DNA of 64,000 bases, taken from Planctomycetia bacterium. GTDB taxonomy: Bacteria > Planctomycetota > Planctomycetia > Pirellulales > Thermoguttaceae. The translations under genes were made by a program, and so were the position numbers. Where the stretch lies: assembly GCA_030537455.1 (NCBI GenBank), contig JAUNMR010000002.1:124001-188000 (forward strand), written 5' to 3'. The notes under the pieces are model-generated. The model worked only from the letters and a program-made list of their open reading frames with translations. It had not been told where the DNA came from and searched no databases. Positions within the stretch are counted from its first letter, which is position 1. The number at the start of each line of letters is the position of its first letter. Shown piece by piece: positions 54,417 through 63,087 of the stretch.

Positions 54417-56504
54417 ATGGTGCGCGACATGTCAGATTTCTATAATAACAATCATACTTCTTCCCATCAGAACTCTGGCGGTCAGGGCGGTATGCCTGTG
54501 AGATACCGAACTTTTGGGTGCCCAGTCTGCTCAATGTTATTATCGGTTACGCGCGAACAGATGGGAACAAAGATAAGATGTCCGGATTGTGAGAGAGAAA
54601 TCATCGTACCGACCTACCTTGATTTCGACCATCCCACCGACGAGGAAATCAGGCGAGAGAGACTTGACCGACAAGAGCGTGATCAGCTTTATTCGCCAAT
54701 GCGCAATCCGAATCGGGTAGGACTTGATTTGGATTCCGACTCGATTTACGGCATTGGGGACGAGAACTCCACGCAGCGAGCGAAGCAAGAGAAATTAATC
54801 CCCGTCCATTGTCGCATTTGCGAAACCCTCATGTACGTAAAGCCGGAACAAGTGGGGCAGACCATTGTATGTCCTGATTGTGGCGCCAAGACGGTGGTGA
54901 CCCAGGCGCTTAAAGAACAGATCGATACGATTGAAACGACTTTTAGTACTCGCGACGTTGGCAGTTACGATTTAGGCGCAGTGCCAGAGGCGCCTTCACA
55001 AACCTTTCAATTGCCCAATGGCAGAATGGTGACGACGAATCCTAATTCGTCTATGAATGGTCAGGTCGCTCCTAGCGCTCCTGAATCGACTTTGACAAGA
55101 GTCTTTAGACAAACAAAGCAGGCAAAGCAGACGCAAGCGTCGAACGCTTCGACTTCTCAAAGCGCGAGGTCACAAGACGTTCCCAACGATTCCAAACCCT
55201 TGCAGACCAACGCTAAACCTCAAAATATTTCGACAAAGCCAAGTCGTTCAACCTCAAGTCCCTCGAACCCAAACGACAAGCAGACTTCGGACGGTTATTG
55301 GGGACAGACGTTTCTGAATCGCGCAAACACCGCGTCACATGAGAGTGCGAAGACTGCGAAAACTCCGTCTGTGAACGCTCAGAAGCAAGTGGGGCGGGCG
55401 CCGTCGCCTAGACCGACAGCAACCGTGAAGGAACAAATGAGCGCCCACAAAGGGAACTCTACCAGACAATCGATGACGCCGCCGCGTCCACAAGCGCCAA
55501 CGTCAAATCAGCAGATGAAGACGTCGTCGGCAGACGCTCCGACTACCGACGGCGAAAGTGGAGTTGTTACTTGGTTTAGTAGTGGCGCAAACGACCGATT
55601 CAATGAGTTTTATAAAGCGTACAAGAGCTACCTCCCGTCATTGGTTTTGCGTAGACGCGGCGAGAATTACGTTTGGGCATATCCGTCCCCCCCGAAGAGA
55701 GCTCCAATGCTCAACGGAACTTTTAAAATGACGAGCGATCCCAATGTACTATGTTGGGGGGCGTTTCTTATGGCGTTCGGAGGTCTTGGCGCATACATAC
55801 TCTCGACGCTTATCATTCCAAGTATAGGACCTGCGTTGCAGAGAGGACCTGCCAGTCTTTCTGCGTCGGTAGACATGGGGATCGGCACGACTTCCTTGTA
55901 TTTCTTGTTTCTACTTTACTTAGTACTCACAGGACGTTATTTTAGGGAAATGTACGATGGAGCTTGTTTAGGCGCTCGTAAGGCTTTACCGACGCCGTCT
56001 GACGGGGGATCTAGTCTCATAATGTCCTTATTACAAGGCTTGTGGACGCTTGGAATTGCTATAACCGCGATGGTTCCCGGTTTGGTGACGCTCGCGATAC
56101 TAGGCGTTTCAAAGGGCGCTAGTTTCTTTGAGCTATGGACCCAACGAGCGGATTCGTTCCATTCTCTGATTCCGATCAGTTTGGCAACGTCGTTTAGTTT
56201 TTGGTTCTTCTTCCCAATCTTTTGGCTTAGCACGCAACAGTCAAGTAGTTTCTTTGCGCCAATCAGCGTCAACGTTTGGAATAGTTTTGCAACGCAAACA
56301 AAGAATTGGATTGCCTTTTACACTATAGTCGGTCTTTTGGGATGGTTGCCTTCCTTTATATGGGGGTTATTCCTTGCCAATAATATTTTCTGGTACGCCA
56401 TGCCGATTTTACTGATCTACTTTACAATACTTCTGGCCTTGACGGTGGGACGTTTGGGGTGGATCATCGACGATGAAATTCGAGAAATGGACTACGACGA
56501 CTAA
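54417..56504 (+). CDS. Membrane protein with two N-terminal zinc ribbons and long linker
   Basis: This 695-residue protein has two copies of the same four-cysteine zinc ribbon. One uses Cys35, Cys38, Cys55 and Cys58, the other Cys132, Cys135, Cys152 and Cys155 (both CxxC-x16-CxxC). They share a conserved body (SVTREQMGTKIRCPDC versus YVKPEQVGQTIVCPDC). These are similar to MJ0042-type or RNA-polymerase-like ribbons. Next comes a Ser/Thr/Pro/Gln-rich linker (about 190-385). The C-terminal part (about 440-690) has about five or six membrane segments. Function is unknown. An ATG at 54429 is a near alternative start; the ribosome-binding site is poor either way. Confidence 0.8.
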   Translation: MVRDMSDFYNNNHTSSHQNSGGQGGMPVRYRTFGCPVCSMLLSVTREQMGTKIRCPDCEREIIVPTYLDFDHPTDEEIRRERLDRQERDQLYSPMRNPNRVGLDLDSDSIYGIGDENSTQRAKQEKLIPVHCRICETLMYVKPEQVGQTIVCPDCGAKTVVTQALKEQIDTIETTFSTRDVGSYDLGAVPEAPSQTFQLPNGRMVTTNPNSSMNGQVAPSAPESTLTRVFRQTKQAKQTQASNASTSQSARSQDVPNDSKPLQTNAKPQNISTKPSRSTSSPSNPNDKQTSDGYWGQTFLNRANTASHESAKTAKTPSVNAQKQVGRAPSPRPTATVKEQMSAHKGNSTRQSMTPPRPQAPTSNQQMKTSSADAPTTDGESGVVTWFSSGANDRFNEFYKAYKSYLPSLVLRRRGENYVWAYPSPPKRAPMLNGTFKMTSDPNVLCWGAFLMAFGGLGAYILSTLIIPSIGPALQRGPASLSASVDMGIGTTSLYFLFLLYLVLTGRYFREMYDGACLGARKALPTPSDGGSSLIMSLLQGLWTLGIAITAMVPGLVTLAILGVSKGASFFELWTQRADSFHSLIPISLATSFSFWFFFPIFWLSTQQSSSFFAPISVNVWNSFATQTKNWIAFYTIVGLLGWLPSFIWGLFLANNIFWYAMPILLIYFTILLALTVGRLGWIIDDEIREMDYDD

Positions 56505-56682
56505 CGTATTCAATTGTCAATGATATTGTTACGTCGGTATCAATGCGTTGAAGAAAGCAATATGCAAGAAAGAGCGTCTTGCCTTGGTGAATCGTAATAT
56601 TTACATGAACGTTTCGCCAAAGGTTGAGTCTACGTCTATACGCCAATACGGACGCGGTATTATTTCAGTGAAGAGGAAACGC

Positions 56683-58311
56683 TCATTCCTCGTTGGCGGG
56701 ACGCTCTTGTGCTTCGCGCGATTCCGGTTGGAGTTCCTGTTTCTCGTTAAAGTTTCTTCGTGAGCGTTGGACAGGGAGTGTTTTACGGAACGTTGCAAGC
56801 GCTTGGAGCGCAATGCAAAGCGAATCTTCGTCTATCGCAGATAACTCTTCAAGATTGTCGATGGAATTGAAGAGTTGATCGACGAGCGCGCAAATTTCTG
56901 CCGCAGCTCTCTTCATTTTTGACGACTGTATTTCCTCAGGCGAGGCTACTATCGTGAGCCAACGGAACAACTTACCATTGACGTAGAGAGACATGTAGGG
57001 GTTGGAGATAGTCGTTTTGGCATTAAAGAACAAAACGTTACTCAAATTATTGTCGCCATACAATTCCCAGATTCGCGCTTTGATGGCAACGAGAAAACGT
57101 TCGATGCGCGTAAGAGTCGGCGTGAGCGTCCCAGACGCATTGGCGGCGCTTTGCTTTAGTCTTGCCACAAGATAACTGAACGCCAGGAGTTTATCGACGC
57201 AACTCGGCGTTCCCCAGTCGACTGGTCGACGTGTTTCTTCCTCTAGAATACGACCGAGCGACCAGGTTTCGCCAAAGGCGTTTTCCCAGGTTTCGTCGGG
57301 ATTTTGGGAATAGTACGCCAATCCGACCGCTACTAAAGTTAGGTCGGCATGACTGGAACATGAATATTTCTCCCACGCGATTAGGTCGTTAACGCTGTAA
57401 TGATTAGAGCCGACGCGCATTTCGTAATCGCGTGTCACACGTGCGAAGGCGAGCGCTGCGAGTAGTTCGCCACGCTGTGACTGAAAGCCGGCGCCGACTG
57501 TCGGAATGACGTGATCGTTAGATTCACGCAGGAGCTGACGGTTTGCGCAGGGTTTATTCCAACACAACGCGCCCAGGGCGTAGATCGACTCTAACGCCGG
57601 ACTTTTGCTAAGTTGGTCGGCTGTGACGGCTTGGGTATTGGAAATCAAGAAGGTTTCTTCAACCCCGCCCACGAGCGAGTAACGCAAAACGCGACCGGGA
57701 GTGGAACGTTCCAACGCGAGTGTTGGCGTTGTGAAGCGTGCTAAGAGCGCGTCAATGCGTTCTGCCAATTCAGAATCGTTTTGCGGTATGCTAAGTTCCG
57801 GCAACCTTCGCTCTTGTGTAGTAAACTGCGGTTCATTTAGTACTGGGATATTATCGAAGCGCGAGTCGCCAATGGGAATCGACGACATGACGTCGCCAAG
57901 GATGCGAATGTTCGTACCGTCCGCCTGCGTTATGTTATTAACGACATTGGAATTGAGTATGGGATTCGACGTGATTGTGCCAGGCGGTGGATTGAACGCG
58001 TTCACTCCGGAAAGATCCATGCCATAGCCAAAGGAGCCGTCCATACCGTGGAGATTGGCGTCAAATGAGTTGGGCATGCCCTGAATCATCATTGGCATGC
58101 CGTTGTCAAAGTAGGGCGTTCCGTTGCCGAAGTCATTCGCTGGATAGACAAACTGCGCAAACGCGACTGGAACGCAACCGAGTGAAAAGAGAAGGAGCGC
58201 ACAGCACAGGGGAATGGCGTAATGACGCTTGGGGGAGCGTTGCTGTGAGGGAGGAAACGCATTGCTCAGTCCATTACGGACGTTATGCCAATTAGTCGAC
58301 GGCTTGTCCAT
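56683..58311 (-). CDS. Exported hypothetical protein
   Basis: I do not recognise the family. The 542-residue protein begins with a polar stretch and a signal peptide (about 32-57; PLCCALLLFSLGCVPVAFAQ). The next part (about 58-170) is Asn/Gly/Met-rich. Then comes a helical domain (about 190-500) with spaced Trp, Cys and His (for example YSVNDLIAWEKYSCSSHADLT) resembling a helical-toroid fold of cyclase or prenyltransferase type; the fold is inference. The ATG at 58311 is chosen because a longer frame back to 58518 crosses two terminator-like hairpins (58444-58540). It may have its own promoter. Confidence 0.6.
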   Translation of the reverse strand: MDKPSTNWHNVRNGLSNAFPPSQQRSPKRHYAIPLCCALLLFSLGCVPVAFAQFVYPANDFGNGTPYFDNGMPMMIQGMPNSFDANLHGMDGSFGYGMDLSGVNAFNPPPGTITSNPILNSNVVNNITQADGTNIRILGDVMSSIPIGDSRFDNIPVLNEPQFTTQERRLPELSIPQNDSELAERIDALLARFTTPTLALERSTPGRVLRYSLVGGVEETFLISNTQAVTADQLSKSPALESIYALGALCWNKPCANRQLLRESNDHVIPTVGAGFQSQRGELLAALAFARVTRDYEMRVGSNHYSVNDLIAWEKYSCSSHADLTLVAVGLAYYSQNPDETWENAFGETWSLGRILEEETRRPVDWGTPSCVDKLLAFSYLVARLKQSAANASGTLTPTLTRIERFLVAIKARIWELYGDNNLSNVLFFNAKTTISNPYMSLYVNGKLFRWLTIVASPEEIQSSKMKRAAAEICALVDQLFNSIDNLEELSAIDEDSLCIALQALATFRKTLPVQRSRRNFNEKQELQPESREAQERPANEE

Positions 58312-58443
58312 GAGACTTCTCTTGACTCCACGAACTAACAACGCGTATAGCGCGCCTGATTTAAAAACGTCTGAACTACTGATGACCTTAGGGACGCTCC
58401 TGTGACTTTGCGAATTTTCCCCAGTTTTGTCAAGCTCAAAGAT

Positions 58444-58540
58444 AAAAAAGCGTCTGTTGACGCTCTGCAGCGCACCGACAGACGGTTCGTAGCTAAAGTA
58501 AAAACAGACGTCGTTCAAGAGGACGGCGTCTGTTTTAAAC
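58444..58540 (-). terminator. Tandem terminators after nrdG
   Basis: On the minus strand two hairpins follow nrdG. The first has AAAACAGACG/CGTCTGTTTT arms (58536-58527 with 58510-58501) and an adjacent T-run. The second has CGTCTGT/ACAGACG arms (58484-58478 with 58457-58451) and six T at 58449-58444. Both stems contain the same seven-base sequence. Confidence 0.8.
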
Positions 58541-58565
58541 GTAGGGTAGAGTAACGTATCTGCTT

Positions 58566-59099
58566 TTACTTCAGAAGAGCCGCGTTAGACGGCATATGCG
58601 TCAATTCAGTCAGAACCACGGGCGTTTTCGCTTGCAACGACGGCTTAACCGCGATAATCCGTTGATTGGAGGAACCCGTAAACTTAAGCTTCCAGTCGCG
58701 TAATTCTTGAACAAACGGTCCGTCGACAAGAACGTCCATACGTTCGAGCAGAGAGCGCCAATCTGGATTATCGGACTCAATTAATTCTTCCCAGAGGTAC
58801 CCGGTGTAGGTAATAAGGTTTAAGTTTCTCTGGAGAATTTGGTCGGCGAGAGGAATCAGTTCATGCGCTTGCATAAAGGGTTCGCCGCCGCTAAAAGTCA
58901 CGCCGTCGAGTAGCGGATCGGAATCGATCTCCTTTAGGACGTCCTCAATGGAGACTTCATACCCGCCTAGAGGGTCGTGGGTTTGAGGGTTATGACAACC
59001 GGGACAAGCGCGCGGACAGCCCTGGAGAAAGAGCGCATAGCGCAGACCTGGACCGTCCACGATGGAGTCGGCGATGCGACCTGCTATTCGCAAAGTCAT
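58566..59099 (-). CDS. nrdG: Anaerobic ribonucleotide reductase-activating protein
   Basis: NrdG is the radical-SAM activase that installs the glycyl radical in NrdD. The 177-residue protein has the cluster motif CPRACPGC (CxxxCxxC, about residues 28-35), then FSGGEP as a glycine-rich SAM element. It overlaps the nrdD stop by four bases (ATGA), so it is probably translationally coupled. The final hydrophilic part is slightly longer than in small NrdG proteins. It ends before tandem terminators. Confidence 0.94.
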   Translation of the reverse strand: MTLRIAGRIADSIVDGPGLRYALFLQGCPRACPGCHNPQTHDPLGGYEVSIEDVLKEIDSDPLLDGVTFSGGEPFMQAHELIPLADQILQRNLNLITYTGYLWEELIESDNPDWRSLLERMDVLVDGPFVQELRDWKLKFTGSSNQRIIAVKPSLQAKTPVVLTELTHMPSNAALLK

Positions 59100-61561
59100 T
59101 CAGTGAAGTCCTCCGAGCCGACGTGATTGTGGCATTCACAGGAGCAGTCGTTAGCGCCTTCGACCTGGTGATTCACGCGGTCGCGCACTTCCGCGCGTTT
59201 GGCGTCATTGAAGCGATCGAGCGTGCCGACTAGGTAACCAGTGATACGACGCACGCGTTCGAACGGCGCGTCGACCGTTTCTTTACGCCCGCATTTAGGG
59301 CAGGTATCGCCGTCAATTACGCCGAGGAAGCCGCATTGTGGGTCGGAATCGATCGGGTGATTGATAGCGCCGTATCCGACGCCGGCTTTGCGCATGGCAT
59401 GCACGATCTTTTCGAAGGCGTCGAGGTTTTGCGTAGTATCGCCGTCCAATTCAACGTAGGTAATGTGACCGGCGTTAGTGAGCGCGTGATAGGGCGCTTC
59501 CAATTGGATCTTCTTCCAAGCGGGCAGATTGAAATAGACCGGGATATGGAAGCTATTGGTGTAGTATTCGCGGTCAGTGACGCCTTCGATTTTCCCGAAG
59601 CGCTCACGATCAATACGAACGAAACGACCAGAAAGTCCTTCCGCCGGAGTAGCCAGTAGCGAGAAGTTCAGTCGTGTCTTACGCGCGAGGTTATCGAGGT
59701 AGTTGCGCATAAAGGACACGATTTCCAAACCAAGGTTTTGGGCCTTGTCGCTCTCGCCATGGTGGACGCCGATGAGCGCTTTGAGCGTTTCCGCCAGACC
59801 AATGAACCCGACAGAAAGCGTGCCATGCTTGAGCGCTTCGCCGACCTCGTCTTCCGGACCGAGTTTTTCGCTGTCGAGCCATACGCCCTGTCCCATGAGG
59901 AACGGGAAGTTCTTGACTTTCCGTTGAGATTGAACGCGGAAGCGTTCCAGGAGTTGGTCGACGACCAGATCCATTTTGCGTTCGAGTTCTTCGAAGAAGA
60001 AGTTCATATTGCCGTGGGCGCGCAACGCGATACGAGGCAGATTAATCGAGGTGAAGCTGAGATTACCGCGGGAATTGGTGATCTCGCGTTCCGGGTCGTG
60101 AATATTGCCAATCACGCGCGTACGGCAACCCATGTAGGCGATTTCCGTTTCCGGATGACCTTCTTTGTAGTATTGAAGGTTGAACGGAGCGTCTTGGAAC
60201 GCGAAGTTCGGGAAGAGGCGCTTTGAGCTAACGCGGCACGCCAGTTTGAAGAGGTCGTAATTCGGTTCCCCTGGCGCGACGTTGACGCCTTCTTTAACGC
60301 GAAAGATATGAATCGGGAAGATCGGGGTTTCGCCCGCGCCAAGACCCGCTTCGTGAGCGAGTAAGACGTTCTTGACGACCATACGACCTTCCGGAGACAC
60401 GTCCATACCGTAGTTAATAGAGGAGAAGGGCGTTTGCGCGCCGGCGCGACTGTGCATTGTGTTGAGATTATGCACCAGCGCTTCCATCGCCTGGTAGGTT
60501 GCACGATCGGTCTCTTGGCGAGCCTGCTCCAGCGCTTCAAGTTGAATCTCTTGAAGCAGTTCGCGATCAAGTTTTTCGGCGCGCGGAGCGCTCGGTTCCG
60601 TGAACGCTTGACCCAGGCGCGCGAGAATCGCGTCATTTTCCGCTTGAATGAACTCTTCGTAGTGTTCCAGACGCAGATCATGACCGGCGTCGAAGAGTTC
60701 GCGATGGATCTCTTTGATCGTTTCACTGAGCGACGCGCTATGATTGCGCGTTAGGAACTGAATACCCTTGACGACGTTATTACGATAGAGCTTGCGGAAG
60801 GTCTTAATGACGCCCGGGGCGAGACCATAGTCGAAGTTCACGATCGACTGACCGCCGTGCTGGTCGTTTTGGTTCGACTGAATCGCAATACACGCCAGGG
60901 CGGCATAGGACTGAATATCGTTCGGTTCGCGCAAGACGCCATGACCGGTGCTGAAACCGCCTTTGAACAGACGCAGTAGGTCGATTTGACAACATGTAGT
61001 CGTCATGGAGTAGAAGTCGAGGTCATGGATATGGATATCGCCGTCGCGATGTGCAGCAGAGTGCTCCGGCTTCAGTAGGAAGTTATGGAAGAACTCTTTG
61101 GCGCCTTCGGAGCCGTATTTGAGCATTTGTCCCATCGCGGTGTCGCCGTTTACGTTGGCGTTCTCGCGCTTGACGTCGCTGGTCTTGGAGTCCTTGAAGG
61201 TAATATCGCCATAGGTCTTCATGAGGCGGGTGTTGGTTTCGCGAATACGCGTACGTTCCGCACGATAGGCGATATAGTTACGCGCGGTGCGCACGTGACC
61301 GTTTTCCATGAGGGTCGCTTCCACGAGATCTTGAACCGTTTCAACGTCCGGATCGATCAGACCTTGTTCGATCAGGCGCGCGACGACCTTATCTGCCAAT
61401 TCGGCGATATATTCATTCGACTGAGGCTGACCGGTGGCGGCAAATGCTTTTTGAATGGCCGCGCCGATTTTTGCCGATACAAAAGGAGCGCGACGACCGT
61501 CTCGTTTCACGATGTATTTGATTTGATCCATTTGTTCAGACGGATATTTAGTCTTGATCAT
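59096..61561 (-). CDS. nrdD: Anaerobic ribonucleoside-triphosphate reductase
   Basis: NrdD reduces ribonucleoside triphosphates to dNTPs under anaerobic conditions, using a glycyl radical. The 821-residue protein begins with an ATP-cone (KYIVKRDGRRAPFVSAKIG). Its catalytic middle has a HIHDLDFYSMTTTCCQ-type motif and NSRGNLSFTSINLPR. Its C-terminus has the zinc-site CGFLGV...CPKCG and the glycyl radical motif RITGYLVG with Gly775. An unusual Cys/His-rich tail (CSCECHNH) follows. The ATG at 61561 has AAGAGG nine bases before it. It forms an operon with nrdG, and dcd precedes it, suggesting joint dNTP supply. Confidence 0.95.
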   Translation of the reverse strand: MIKTKYPSEQMDQIKYIVKRDGRRAPFVSAKIGAAIQKAFAATGQPQSNEYIAELADKVVARLIEQGLIDPDVETVQDLVEATLMENGHVRTARNYIAYRAERTRIRETNTRLMKTYGDITFKDSKTSDVKRENANVNGDTAMGQMLKYGSEGAKEFFHNFLLKPEHSAAHRDGDIHIHDLDFYSMTTTCCQIDLLRLFKGGFSTGHGVLREPNDIQSYAALACIAIQSNQNDQHGGQSIVNFDYGLAPGVIKTFRKLYRNNVVKGIQFLTRNHSASLSETIKEIHRELFDAGHDLRLEHYEEFIQAENDAILARLGQAFTEPSAPRAEKLDRELLQEIQLEALEQARQETDRATYQAMEALVHNLNTMHSRAGAQTPFSSINYGMDVSPEGRMVVKNVLLAHEAGLGAGETPIFPIHIFRVKEGVNVAPGEPNYDLFKLACRVSSKRLFPNFAFQDAPFNLQYYKEGHPETEIAYMGCRTRVIGNIHDPEREITNSRGNLSFTSINLPRIALRAHGNMNFFFEELERKMDLVVDQLLERFRVQSQRKVKNFPFLMGQGVWLDSEKLGPEDEVGEALKHGTLSVGFIGLAETLKALIGVHHGESDKAQNLGLEIVSFMRNYLDNLARKTRLNFSLLATPAEGLSGRFVRIDRERFGKIEGVTDREYYTNSFHIPVYFNLPAWKKIQLEAPYHALTNAGHITYVELDGDTTQNLDAFEKIVHAMRKAGVGYGAINHPIDSDPQCGFLGVIDGDTCPKCGRKETVDAPFERVRRITGYLVGTLDRFNDAKRAEVRDRVNHQVEGANDCSCECHNHVGSEDFTE

Positions 61562-61668
61562 TCGAACCAGCCTCTTGGGATATAAGGGCGAGCTTGTTTG
61601 CACAAGCGTCGATAGTTATTTAGATGAAAGCGTAGATAAGCGACGCATAATTAAATGCGCCTGGAAAA

Positions 61669-62211
61669 TTACTGAGCGCGTTTAGCGTTCTTCAGGAAAT
61701 CCAAGTACATCATACTTGGTTGCACACCGGTGTTATTTTGGTATTTCCCGCTAGTGTAAGGCTCAAAATCGCCTTGTATCGTGTGATAATAGATTTGGCA
61801 AATCTCCACGAAGGGGTAGATACGAATCGGCTCAATGCAGTGCAGTTCAAGCGTCCAGTATCCACGAAAGCCGACGTCGCCAAATCCCGCCGTGATGTGA
61901 ATCGACAATCCCAGACGACCGATGGAAGAACGTCCTTCCAGCATGGGAACAAAGTTCTTAGTCTCGGTGAATTCCAGGGTGCGACCCAGGTAAACCCGAC
62001 CGGGCTCAAGCGTCAGACCCGACTCGGGAATCTTCACGACGTGATATGAATTCTCCTTCTTCATATCGAGCTCTTCTTCATCGTAAACGAGCATTTCGTC
62101 GAAGAGTCGCAGATTATAGCTATTGGGATTGAGGCGTTCGCGATCATACGGCGTTATGACGATATTGCCACGTGCGATTTCGCGTTCAATCTCGAGACCC
62201 GATAAAATCAT
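61669..62211 (-). CDS. dcd: dCTP deaminase
   Basis: Dcd converts dCTP to dUTP (some versions also hydrolyse it to dUMP), an early step towards dTTP. The 180-residue protein has NPNSYNLRL, LEGRSSIGRLGL with the Arg-Ser-Ser core, and HITAGFGDVGFRGYWTLEL, where the Glu of the last block is catalytic. The ATG at 62211 has AAGGA seven bases upstream; the GTG at 62217 is less likely. nrdD follows 107 bases downstream on the same strand. Confidence 0.93.
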   Translation of the reverse strand: MILSGLEIEREIARGNIVITPYDRERLNPNSYNLRLFDEMLVYDEEELDMKKENSYHVVKIPESGLTLEPGRVYLGRTLEFTETKNFVPMLEGRSSIGRLGLSIHITAGFGDVGFRGYWTLELHCIEPIRIYPFVEICQIYYHTIQGDFEPYTSGKYQNNTGVQPSMMYLDFLKNAKRAQ

Positions 62212-62406
62212 CGCCACTTCCTTGTTGGTTAAGACCGGTCATACTGACGTGAGTTGAGACGTCATATAGCATGCAACTGATATAACGCTTTCACGTCAAA
62301 ATAATGCTACAATCGGCATTTTTGTCATGAAACGTTTAACCATTTCCGCGAAAACTTGAGGCGTCCAGGTCAAACGTGTGCGCGGTGGTGACGTCAGGCG
62401 CAATTT

Positions 62407-62455
62407 CGGTCGTACGACCGTAACGCTTGTAGCGGTTATGATCTGGCTACGACCG
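62407..62455. promoter_or_regulatory. 14-base palindrome with an extra half-site
   Basis: CGGTCGTACGACCG (62407-62420) is a perfect palindrome. A third ACGACCG half-site occurs at 62449-62455, 35 bases after the start of the right half. The pattern looks like a transcription-factor operator, but no adjacent regulator gene was found. Confidence 0.5.
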
Positions 62456-62717
62456 TCATTTCACCGTCCTAAAGGCGTTAATTCTCGTCTTTTGAACGTC
62501 ACTCTTATCGACGATTTTCCATATATATGTAACTTTTTTCTGAAAAAACTACGTATATAGCGTCTCATCGAAGCACAGCCAGATTCTAACAGATAAACTG
62601 GGCTTGTAAAGTCACTTTTTTCTCAAGGGTTTTAGCGTGTGTCGATTTGAAAAAGTTTAATGGACTTGCGTATGAATCGCTAAAGTACGTACAATCTCGG
62701 TAGCGTTTACACCAGAG

Positions 62718-62747
62718 TTTCTTGACCAAGAAAAGTTATTTTTTTTT
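62718..62747 (+). terminator. Short AT-rich terminator-like hairpin
   Basis: TTTCTT and AAGAAA (62718-62733) form a six-base stem with a GACC loop, followed by nine T at 62739-62747. It might end a transcript entering from the left, but the stem is weak. Confidence 0.35.
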
Positions 62748-62827
62748 CCTGGACGGGGTAATGAGCTTTTTTTAATAAGCTAAAGCGCTGATAGTATAAC
62801 ATATCGATAATAGTACAACGCAATTTG

Positions 62828-62897
62828 GTCTTTGCCTTTTGGGGTCTCGGCATAGGTTAACACAAATGAGAAATGGCAAAGACGTCCCAGTTTTTTT
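62828..62897 (+). ncRNA. Possible small RNA end: hairpin plus T-run
   Basis: GTCTTTGCC (62828-62836) and GGCAAAGAC (62875-62883) pair perfectly, with a loop of 38 bases. Seven T follow at 62891-62897. This looks like the 3' end of a short non-coding transcript, possibly from a TTGCGT-N18-TACAAT promoter near 62666-62695. There is no similarity known to me, so this is low confidence. Confidence 0.25.
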
Positions 62898-62957
62898 ACA
62901 AGTATCGTTTTCAAGTCTATATCGAAACACTACGTATAACCGGGGTGAATTATTTGT

Positions 62958-62985
62958 TTGACGCCGGGTCTGGAACTGGTATAAT
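62958..62985 (+). promoter_or_regulatory. Sigma-70 promoter of pepF
   Basis: TTGACG (62958-62963) and TATAAT (62980-62985) are 16 bases apart. The leader of about 96 bases has a GCTTTCGCG/CGCGAAGC hairpin around 62997-63030. Confidence 0.8.
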
Positions 62986-63087
62986 AGTCTCCGCTGGCTT
63001 TCGCGAGGTCTATATGCTCCGCGCGAAGCGCTTGAATTTATAACTGAACGCGTTGCGCGTCGACCCGACGCGAACCGGGGAGATAGT

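Larger units (their letters stand above)
62212..63087. other. 876-base intergenic region, dcd to pepF
   Basis: The longest gene-free span after 26.4-27.6 kb. A 14-base palindrome (62407-62420), two terminator-like hairpins (62718-62747 and 62828-62897) and the pepF promoter (62958-62985) are listed separately. Short ORFs on both strands lack coding features. The middle (about 62560-62950) is AT-rich compared with neighbouring genes. Confidence 0.6.

Noticed and set aside
58312-58518. Longer N-terminus for the exported hypothetical protein
   Set aside because: The extension crosses two terminator-like hairpins and delays the signal peptide; the start at 58311 fits better.
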